Origin: Candidatus Sordicultor fermentans
GTDB lineage: Bacteria; Atribacterota; Atribacteria; Atribacterales; Caldatribacteriaceae
DNA: 27,360 nt
NCBI GenBank assembly: GCA_002385475.1
Contig: DGDO01000077.1
Location: 3,947 to 31,306 of the forward strand
Reading direction: 5' to 3'
Of the stretch, positions 17,016 to 22,789 are shown one piece after another; within the stretch, counting starts at the first letter, position 1, and each line of letters begins with the position of its first letter. The notes beneath the pieces are model-generated. The model was not told the origin of the DNA. It ran no database searches and saw nothing but the letters and a program-made list of their open reading frames with translations. The translations under genes were made by a program, and so were the position numbers.

Positions 17016-17203
17016 GGTAAAGCTGAAGAAACTTGGTATTTTAATACCGAAATTTAAGCCGATCCATATATTTATTAACTAATGTTGGGAGGTAAAGAAT
17101 CCCTCTATGAGATAAGGTGTGGGTTTGTTAAAAGTTGGGTTTTGCAGGAGATAAAAACTACTCTGTTATCACAAAGACAGCTTTTCAAGCGAGGAGGGGT
17201 TAG

Positions 17204-17245
17204 ATGGTAAGTAGGGGATTTAATCTTGGGGGGCCATGCAATTGA
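17204..17245 (+). other. 13-codon leader ORF or frameshifted start of tetR
   Basis: An ATG with the best ribosome-binding site in the area (GGAGG at 17193-17197, spacing six) opens a frame that reads MVSRGFNLGGPCN and stops at 17245, one base before GTG 17247 of tetR. Removing one base from the six-G tract at 17228-17233 would fuse it in frame with tetR. So this is either a coupling leader peptide, a frameshift, or a base error in a homopolymer. Confidence 0.4.
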
Positions 17246-17246
17246 G

Positions 17247-17861
17247 GTGAATAAAAGAGAGAAAATATTAGAAGGGGCAAGAAAAGTTTTTGCCGAAAAG
17301 AGTTTTTTTGAAGCTACTTTAGAAGATATCTCCCTTCTTTCGGGAATTAAGAAGTCCACTATTTACTATTATTTTGATAGTAAATTAGAATTGCTGTTGG
17401 AAATTGTCGATGAAATTATTCAGCGTGCAATAGAGAGCATCGCCGATATTCCTTTTTCTTTGAGTCCTCGGGAAACTTTGGAGAGAGTTATCGAGGGGTA
17501 TTTTACTTTTTTTCACCAGGAAAGAGACTCTATTTTAATTTTTCGGCGGGTGGGCTATGATTTTTTTGCCCATCCTGAAGCACTTCAAGAGCTTCGCCAA
17601 TCTTTTCAAAAATTTCGAGAAATAAGAGAAAGCTTGGGAAAACGAATTGGTGTCTTAAAAACCCAAAGAGGAAACGAAATAGATGGTACAGAAATTATTC
17701 GCATAATTTTATCTAGCATTACTGCTTACTGGATAGAAGAGATAGTCGAAGGAAGAGAAATAAAATTAGAAGATAAAGAAATTTTTAAAGATATTTTTAC
17801 TTCTTTTATAAAAGAAGGTAATAATGGGAAGGCAAAGAGGCTGTCGGTAGCTGAGCCTTAA
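17247..17861 (+). CDS. TetR/AcrR-family transcriptional regulator
   Basis: About 204 residues from GTG 17247 (the frame is open from TTG 17226). The N-terminal DNA-binding domain is typical: REKILEGARKVFAEKSFFEATLEDIS, then the recognition helix region SGIKKSTIYYYFDSKLEL. The C-terminal ligand domain is helical and similar in length to FadR/AcrR types. It follows the MMPL-LolA-OMP genes after 210 bp and is the natural candidate to bind the dyad at 12115-12128. The start is unclear: the best ribosome-binding site serves an out-of-frame ATG at 17204 (see that entry). Confidence 0.88.
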   Translation: MNKREKILEGARKVFAEKSFFEATLEDISLLSGIKKSTIYYYFDSKLELLLEIVDEIIQRAIESIADIPFSLSPRETLERVIEGYFTFFHQERDSILIFRRVGYDFFAHPEALQELRQSFQKFREIRESLGKRIGVLKTQRGNEIDGTEIIRIILSSITAYWIEEIVEGREIKLEDKEIFKDIFTSFIKEGNNGKAKRLSVAEP

Positions 17862-17902
17862 AAGATTTTACAGTTAGTTTTACTAAAAACTCAAAGAATT
17901 TT

Positions 17903-17931
17903 TTGTCAGGGTATTGCCAAAATGCCTTAAT
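17903..17931 (+). promoter_or_regulatory. possible promoter of the aminotransferase gene
   Basis: TTGTCA (17903-17908) and CTTAAT (17926-17931) have a 17-base spacer, about 38 bases upstream of the ATG. The -10 box matches consensus at only four of six positions. Confidence 0.35.
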
Positions 17932-17968
17932 CCCGTTAAAGTATTGCTCAATAAGGTAGGTGAAAGCG

Positions 17969-19195
17969 ATGAAGGTAGCAGAGCGAGTCAAAAAAGCCTC
18001 TCAACTTAAAGACTGGGTAGCAGATAGGGTTTTTAGATTAAAAGGAGAAGGAGCCTTTGAGGTTCTGGCGAAGGCACAGAAGCTGGAAAAACAAGGTAGG
18101 GAAATAATACATCTGGAGATAGGAGAACCAGATTTCGATACACCCATAAATGTCAAGGAGAAAGCTATACAGGCTATTCAGGATGGGTCAACCCATTATG
18201 TTCCTTCTGCAGGAATTGATGAGCTGAGAGAAGCAGTATGTGTTTATTTACGAAAAAGTCGAGGTATTGAAGTTTTCCCTGAAGAAGTAGTAATAACTCC
18301 GGGGGCTAAACCAGTTATTTTCCTGAGTTTTCTTCTTTTATTGGAAGAAGAGGATGAAGTTATTTATCCCGATCCTGGTTTCCCTGCCTACTCTTCTATT
18401 ATTGAGTTTATAGGCGCGAAGGCAGTACCGCTGCGTCTCAGAGAAGAGAATGGATTTAGAGTGGACGTAGATGAGCTGAGGAGCCTTATTACCAGCAAAA
18501 CTAAGATGATAGTGATTAACTCTCCCCATAACCCCACAGGTTCAGTTCTGAGCGAGGAGGATATAGAAGCAATTGCCCGATTAGCTCAGGAAGAAGATTT
18601 ACTGGTGTTTACCGATGAGGTCTATAGTGAAATTATTTATGATCAAAAACACGTGAGCATTTTGCAATTTCCGGGTATGAAAGAAAGAACCGTAATGCTG
18701 GATGCTTTTTCTAAAAGTTTTGCTATGACTGGTTGGAGATTGGGATACGCTGTTTTACCTGAGGAGTGGGCAAGGTTTCTCTCTCTTTTAGTTACTAATT
18801 CTAATTCTTGCACCTGTACTTTTACTCAGATAGCCGGGGTAGAAGCTCTTTTGAATGGGGAAGAATCGGTGCAGGTTATGGCTCAAGAGTTTCGTCGACG
18901 GAGAGATTTTATGGAGAAGAGAATAGCCCAGATTGAAGGGATAAAAATAATTAAACCTCAGGGAGCTTTTTATTTCTTTCCTAATATTACTTCTTTTGGT
19001 TTGAGCTCTAAGGAGCTGGCTGATTATCTTTTAAAAGAGGGTGGAGTAGCGGTTTTACCCGGAACTTCTTTTGGTCATTATGGAGAAGGTTACCTGAGAA
19101 TATCATTTGCTAACTCTCTAGAAAATTTGGCTCGTGCTATGGATAAAATGGAAGAGGCACTTAATAAACTTACGAAAAGAGGAGGAAGAAAATGA
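17969..19195 (+). CDS. PLP-dependent class I/II aminotransferase
   Basis: A 408-residue fold-type I aminotransferase of normal length. Visible landmarks are IGEPDFDTP near the N-terminus, the YVPSAGIDELREAV helix, SPHNPTG (about 187-193), a DEVYSEIIYD motif, and SKSFAMTGWRLGY with the Schiff-base K249, plus a C-terminal RISFANS with the carboxylate-binding arginine. It is of the aspartate/aromatic aminotransferase type; the amino-donor specificity cannot be told. ATG 17969 is preferred over GTG 17960 because AGGTAGGTGA is well spaced for it. Its stop overlaps a small downstream ORF as ATGA. Confidence 0.93.
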   Translation: MKVAERVKKASQLKDWVADRVFRLKGEGAFEVLAKAQKLEKQGREIIHLEIGEPDFDTPINVKEKAIQAIQDGSTHYVPSAGIDELREAVCVYLRKSRGIEVFPEEVVITPGAKPVIFLSFLLLLEEEDEVIYPDPGFPAYSSIIEFIGAKAVPLRLREENGFRVDVDELRSLITSKTKMIVINSPHNPTGSVLSEEDIEAIARLAQEEDLLVFTDEVYSEIIYDQKHVSILQFPGMKERTVMLDAFSKSFAMTGWRLGYAVLPEEWARFLSLLVTNSNSCTCTFTQIAGVEALLNGEESVQVMAQEFRRRRDFMEKRIAQIEGIKIIKPQGAFYFFPNITSFGLSSKELADYLLKEGGVAVLPGTSFGHYGEGYLRISFANSLENLARAMDKMEEALNKLTKRGGRK

Positions 19196-19344
19196 CGAGG
19201 ATTGTCCTATCTAACTTCAGGAGAAAGGGAGATGTTTTGAATCGGGCAGAAGAACAGATTGTTTTGCAAAAAATTATAGATCTTCTTTATGTAGAAGGTT
19301 TAGAGTTTGATTTGAAGATTGAAGACATAGAATCGGTTGATTGA
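19192..19344 (+). CDS. 50-residue hypothetical small protein
   Basis: A 50-codon frame that begins in an ATGA overlap with the aminotransferase stop and has a strong GGAGGAAGAAA ribosome-binding site. The product starts MTRIVLSNFRRKGD and is charged, with a probable amphipathic helix (about residues 17-34, NRAEEQIVLQKIIDLLYV) and an acidic C-terminus. I do not recognise a family. Its last 58 bases overlap the 3' end of the convergent EamA gene. The start context and operon-style junction are the arguments for it being real. Confidence 0.55.
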   Translation: MTRIVLSNFRRKGDVLNRAEEQIVLQKIIDLLYVEGLEFDLKIEDIESVD

Positions 19345-20222
19345 TTAGATAATAAACCCAGTTGAGAAAATAGGATTCCCCCCAATATAAGGGCACACCC
19401 CGCTATAGTCCGGGGTGTGAATTTTTCCTGCCAGAGAAAATAAGAAAAGATAGCAGCAAATACCGGCTCAGAAGCAAATATTAATCCAGCGTGTATGGAA
19501 GAGGTGTGTTTTTGAGCTCTCTTTTGTAAGGTAAAAGCTAAAGCTGTGGCAAATATTCCTAAAAATAAAATGCTTCCCCATTCTCTCCCAGAAAAGCAGG
19601 GATTCATGTTTTGGTGGAATAGAATTCCAAACACTAAACTCAAAAGGGCTACCGTTCCCATCTCTATGGTGGCAAGGGGTAAGCTTTCATTTTCTTTAGT
19701 GAACTTTTCTACTAATACTATCTGTAAAGCATAGGCAGCTGCTCCTAGGAGGGTGAGGAAATCACCGAGGAGAAAAATAGATTTTGTTTCTCCTTTTTGC
19801 CAGGCTAAAAGCCCCAGTCCAAAGAGAGATATTATGGTTCCCACTATCGAAAACTGGTCAATTGAGGATTTAAGAAGTAAAAAGGCCAAAGGGGGTACGA
19901 GTATCACACTTAGGCCAGTTATAAAAGCAGAGCGAGCTGGAGTGGTGTATATCAATCCCCAGGTTTGAAATAAATAACCGGCAAAAAGACACATTCCTAA
20001 GGAAACACCGCTAACCCAATCAATTTTATGCCATTTGGAGAAAAGAGAAATTAGAAGAAGTAAGAAAGTGGCGATAGCAAATCTCCAGAAGAGAATAGCG
20101 AGAGGAGGAACGCTCTCTAGGAGATTCTTCATGGTGACAAAGGTAGCTCCCCATATCAGATTGACTAAAAGGAGAGAGATATCAGACTTGATGATTAGTA
20201 GATTAGAACCTTCTTCTCTCAT
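19287..20222 (-). CDS. EamA/DMT-superfamily permease
   Basis: A 311-residue inner-membrane protein with about ten hydrophobic segments in two EamA repeats. The first repeat opens LLLVNLIWGATFVTMKNLLESVPPLAILFWRF, and the second contains the family pattern ALAFTLQKRAQKHTSSIHAGLIFASEPVFAAIFSYFLWQE. Relatives export amino acids, nucleobases or other metabolites; the substrate is unknown. Convergent with the aminotransferase; the 3' end overlaps the 50-codon ORF. On its upstream side the minus strand shows TATACT some ten bases before ATG and no Shine-Dalgarno sequence, so the message may be nearly leaderless. The Ser/Lys-rich tail after residue 295 is not part of the fold. Confidence 0.9.
   Translation of the reverse strand: MREEGSNLLIIKSDISLLLVNLIWGATFVTMKNLLESVPPLAILFWRFAIATFLLLLISLFSKWHKIDWVSGVSLGMCLFAGYLFQTWGLIYTTPARSAFITGLSVILVPPLAFLLLKSSIDQFSIVGTIISLFGLGLLAWQKGETKSIFLLGDFLTLLGAAAYALQIVLVEKFTKENESLPLATIEMGTVALLSLVFGILFHQNMNPCFSGREWGSILFLGIFATALAFTLQKRAQKHTSSIHAGLIFASEPVFAAIFSYFLWQEKFTPRTIAGCALILGGILFSQLGLLSNQSTDSMSSIFKSNSKPST
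19394..19426 (+). terminator. intrinsic terminator inside the convergent EamA gene
   Basis: CACACCCCG (19394-19402) and CGGGGTGTG (19411-19419) form a perfect nine-base-pair stem with an eight-base loop, followed by ATTTTT. It is placed 50 bp after the 50-codon ORF and would end the aminotransferase transcript. It lies within the antisense permease coding sequence (around residues FTPRT). Confidence 0.75.
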
Positions 20223-20260
20223 GAATAATAGTATATACTACTTATCAATGGAGAAAAAGC

Positions 20261-20292
20261 CTCAGTTATAGTTAACCACAAAAATCATTGTG
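20261..20292. repeat. left inverted repeat of a 750-bp segment
   Basis: Begins CTCAGTTATAGTTAACCACA and continues AAAATCATTGT. It matches the reverse complement of 20980-21011 over about 27 bases with three single-base gaps. The core TTATAGTTAACCACAA is itself nearly palindromic, allowing G:T pairs. A third copy lies at 1255-1283. Confidence 0.6.
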
Positions 20293-20613
20293 ATGTTCTT
20301 TACTTGATGAGGAATCATTCTTCAAGGGTTGTCGTATGGGTTTTACTGCCTTTCCGGATTATCTTTCTGAAGGTCTCCTTACTTTTCCTGTGGTAACCTA
20401 ATATCTTCTTATGAGAACCCAAAAATAGACTGTCCAGCGCAAAAAGAGATGCATTTCTTCCCTCTGTGCCGGGTGCTTTTCTGGCATAGTTTTTAATTAT
20501 TTTTCTTGCTTTCTTATATTTTAGTTTTTACATCTAAATTAGGTACTATGTTTTCTCTCCCTAAGTTGGTTTTTGTCTTTTATATTTTTCATTGTCTTTT
20601 TTCGCTTTTTATC

Positions 20614-20656
20614 AGAGAGTTATAAGGGTGATTTATTCCCCTTATAACTCTCTTTT
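20614..20656 (+). terminator. 15-bp perfect hairpin with short T-run
   Basis: AGAGAGTTATAAGGG pairs perfectly with CCCTTATAACTCTCT around a ten-base loop, followed by TTT. No gene precedes it on the + strand within 1.2 kb except the terminated aminotransferase unit, so it may be a repeat-type hairpin rather than a working terminator. Confidence 0.45.
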
Positions 20657-20714
20657 GTCATTCTCAAGCGCTTTTATCGGGAATCCAGATGTTTTCTTCC
20701 TTAAATAATTTAGG

Positions 20715-20737
20715 CCCCGGCTTAAAAATTGCCGGGG
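20715..20737. repeat. GC-rich hairpin CCCCGGC/GCCGGGG
   Basis: A perfect seven-base-pair stem with a nine-base A/T loop. It sits in a stretch that includes CCCGTCATCGCGAGGCTGA (about 20790-20810), which resembles the extragenic GTCATTGCGAG-type repeats scattered in many genomes. The G+C content here contrasts with the flanking DNA. Confidence 0.45.
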
Positions 20738-20884
20738 TGACGAATGAGGAGAGTTGTTGCAGCGACAGAAAAAAACAGCAATTCTTCAACCCGTCATCGC
20801 GAGGCTGAAAAAGATGCTCTTTCTTCCTCGGTAGTTTCATCTTTATGTTCTTGTTTTACGTTTTTAATTTTTTTCTCTTTCAGG

Positions 20885-20915
20885 GGCAATAGGGGAAAGC
20901 ATTCCCCCTATTGCC
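20885..20915. repeat. 11-bp perfect hairpin GGCAATAGGGG/CCCCTATTGCC
   Basis: Eleven perfect base pairs around a nine-base loop, with no T-run on either side, so it is not an obvious intrinsic terminator. It is the third strong hairpin inside the inverted-repeat-bounded segment. Confidence 0.55.
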
Positions 20916-20979
20916 GGGTTCATAAGGGCTCTCATAGTATGCCATTAGTATCAGGCGGGGCTCGTGATGATGGTTAATT

Positions 20980-21011
20980 ACAATGGATTTTGTGGTTAAC
21001 TATAAACTCTC
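20980..21011. repeat. right inverted repeat of the 750-bp segment
   Basis: Begins ACAATGGATTTTGTGGTTAAC and ends TATAAACTCTC. It is the inverted partner of 20261-20292. The following 380 bp to the sugar-operon promoter (21012-21390) are A/T-rich and show no gene I can support. Confidence 0.6.
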
Positions 21012-21390
21012 AAAACTCAAGAGAAACTGATAAACGATCTTCTTAAAAAAGAAATATTTATCATAAACTTTTTTCTTCTTTGTATCCTAATAAATGCTAC
21101 TTTAGTTTTAAGACGTCAATAAGGATAACTCTTCCTAGCTGGTTCAATTCTTTCCGTAATGTTTTCTGGAAAGCCAGGAAATCTGTTCTCCTTCTAGGGT
21201 ACGGAAAGTAATTTCCATTTTTTCTCAATCCTACAAATATTGGCTATGTTATATTTATGAGTGATTTGTGTATTTTACAAATATACACCAATAAGACCGG
21301 ATAATGAGGTCTCTTTTTTCCTCTTTTTTTTAATATTTCTTCTTAAAACCTCTGTAATAAGTTCATACTGTCCAAGTTTAGAAGGGAAAG

Positions 21391-21419
21391 TTGAAAAAGA
21401 TAAGGGGGAAATATATAAT
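21391..21419 (+). promoter_or_regulatory. sigma70-type promoter of the sugar-transport operon
   Basis: TTGAAA (21391-21396) and TATAAT (21414-21419) are separated by 17 bases, near the consensus. Transcription would start about 21426, leaving a leader of about 100 bases before the binding-protein gene. The leader contains the small inverted repeat GGAAT/ATTCC (21476-21490) and a five-codon frame MFLEC (21468-21485) behind AGGGGG. Confidence 0.75.
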
Positions 21420-21524
21420 AAAAACAATATCAAATGGTTTTTAAGAGATCAGCGAAGGGGGTCAAAAATGTTTTTGGAATGTTAAATTCCGTAAACTAAA
21501 CATCAGAAAAGGAGGGTTATATTA

Positions 21525-22721
21525 ATGAAGAGTTTCAAGTTTTTACCTTTGATTTTGGTGTTCATTTTGGTGTTTTCCTCTATTTCTGCAGCCCAAACTC
21601 CCGAGATTACTATCTGGTGCTCTGAAAAACAGGTAGATATCCTCCAGAAATTAGGTGAAGAGTTTAAAGCGGAATATGGTGTTAGTGTGAACGTCCAGTA
21701 TGTAGAGTTTGGTTCTATAAAGCCCAATTTCCTGACCGCTGCTCCTCAAGGAAAAGGAGCAGATATTATCGTGGGAGCTCACGATTGGGTGGGAGAACTG
21801 GTGATCAACGGACTTCTGGAACCTGTTCCCCCTTTTGAAGGTCAAGAGACCTTTTACTCTACAGCCCTGGATGCCTTCAGCTACGGGGGTAACCTTTATG
21901 GACTACCCTACAGCATGGAAGCCATAGCTCTAATTTATAACAAGGAATACGTTGAGGAACCTCCAAAGAACATGGAAGAATTAATCAATATAGCTAAAAG
22001 AATAGATGCCACCTATAAAGGAGAGGTAAGAGGGTTTATAACCAGTGCAGCTGAGTTTTATTATGCAGCTCCATTCATACTCGGTTCTGGAGGATACGTA
22101 TTCAAAGAAACCCCCGAAGGACTTGATGTAACTGACATCGGTCTTGCCAGTCCCGGAGCAATAAAAGGAGCAGAACTCTGGAAAAGATTAGTAGACGAAG
22201 GAATTTTGACCACCGGAGATAACTACGAAATTATGGACTCTCTGTTTAAAGAGGGAAAGGCAGCAATGATTATAAATGGACCATGGGCGGTGAAAGCCTA
22301 CAAAGACGCAGGTATAGACTATGGTGTAGCGCTGATTCCTGACCTTGAAGAAGGTCTTCCAGCCAAACCTTTTGTAGGTGTTCAAGGTTTTATGATTAAC
22401 GCTAAATCTCCTAACAAAGTTTTAGCCAGAGATTTTCTTGTTAATTTTATAGCCACCAAAGATACTATGCATAAGATATATCTGGCAGATCCCCGGCTTC
22501 CTTCAAGAGAAGATGTTCTCTCCCTTGTAGAAGATGACCCAGATATCGTGGGCTTTACTCAAAGCGCAGCTAATGGAACCCCCATGCCCAATGTTATGGA
22601 GATGGCAGCGGTATGGGGAGCTATGAATGATGCCCTCAACCTCATTATCAACGGAAAAGCTTCACCAGAAGATGCTCTTATTAATGCTGTAGAAACCATA
22701 AAAGCTCAAATAGGAAAGTAA
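21525..22721 (+). CDS. malE: maltose/galacto-oligosaccharide ABC transporter substrate-binding protein
   Basis: A 398-residue family 1 solute-binding protein. The signal peptide ends near SSISAAQT without a lipobox cysteine, so it should be a free periplasmic protein, as expected in a diderm. Family features include ITIWCSEKQVDILQKLGEEFKAEYG, GADIIVGAHDWVGELVINGLL, LYGLPYSMEAIALIYNK, AAMIINGPWAVKAY and NGTPMPNVMEMAAVWGAMNDAL near the C-terminus. It captures sugars and delivers them to the MalFG permease encoded next. The start is fixed by AAGGAGGG. MalE-like by sequence pattern; the GH53 gene downstream suggests galactan-derived oligosaccharides as ligand. Confidence 0.92.
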   Translation: MKSFKFLPLILVFILVFSSISAAQTPEITIWCSEKQVDILQKLGEEFKAEYGVSVNVQYVEFGSIKPNFLTAAPQGKGADIIVGAHDWVGELVINGLLEPVPPFEGQETFYSTALDAFSYGGNLYGLPYSMEAIALIYNKEYVEEPPKNMEELINIAKRIDATYKGEVRGFITSAAEFYYAAPFILGSGGYVFKETPEGLDVTDIGLASPGAIKGAELWKRLVDEGILTTGDNYEIMDSLFKEGKAAMIINGPWAVKAYKDAGIDYGVALIPDLEEGLPAKPFVGVQGFMINAKSPNKVLARDFLVNFIATKDTMHKIYLADPRLPSREDVLSLVEDDPDIVGFTQSAANGTPMPNVMEMAAVWGAMNDALNLIINGKASPEDALINAVETIKAQIGK

Positions 22722-22729
22722 GTCTTCCC

Positions 22730-22765
22730 TTTGTGAGCCTGAAGAAACCTCTTCAGGCTCACAAA
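22730..22765 (+). other. 16-bp perfect intercistronic hairpin between malE and malF
   Basis: TTTGTGAGCCTGAAGA pairs perfectly with TCTTCAGGCTCACAAA around AACC, nine bases after the malE stop. No T-run follows, so it is not a classical terminator. In E. coli the malE-malF gap holds stabilising hairpins that keep the binding-protein message more abundant than that of the membrane subunits; the same role is likely here. Confidence 0.8.
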
Positions 22766-22789
22766 TCTATCCGGAGGGAGAAGATTTAA

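Larger units (their letters stand above)
20262..21011. mobile_element. possible non-autonomous or decayed element bounded by inverted repeats
   Basis: The 750 bp between the two repeats encode no recognisable protein but hold three strong hairpins. No transposase remnant or clear target-site duplication was seen. The alternative is that the repeats are paired regulatory sites of a DNA-binding protein, which happen to flank the divergent permease and sugar-operon promoter regions. Confidence 0.35.

Noticed and set aside
17006..17048. Terminator after the beta-barrel gene
   Set aside because: Two stems (CAGCTTT/AAAGCTG and GGTATT/AATACC) occur but neither is followed by a T-run.
20744..20977. 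77-codon + strand reading frame in the hairpin-rich region
   Set aside because: It runs through repeat and hairpin sequence and has Ser/Phe-rich non-protein-like composition.
21261..21485. 74-codon + strand reading frame upstream of the binding-protein gene
   Set aside because: It spans the near-consensus promoter at 21391-21419 and lacks a ribosome-binding site.
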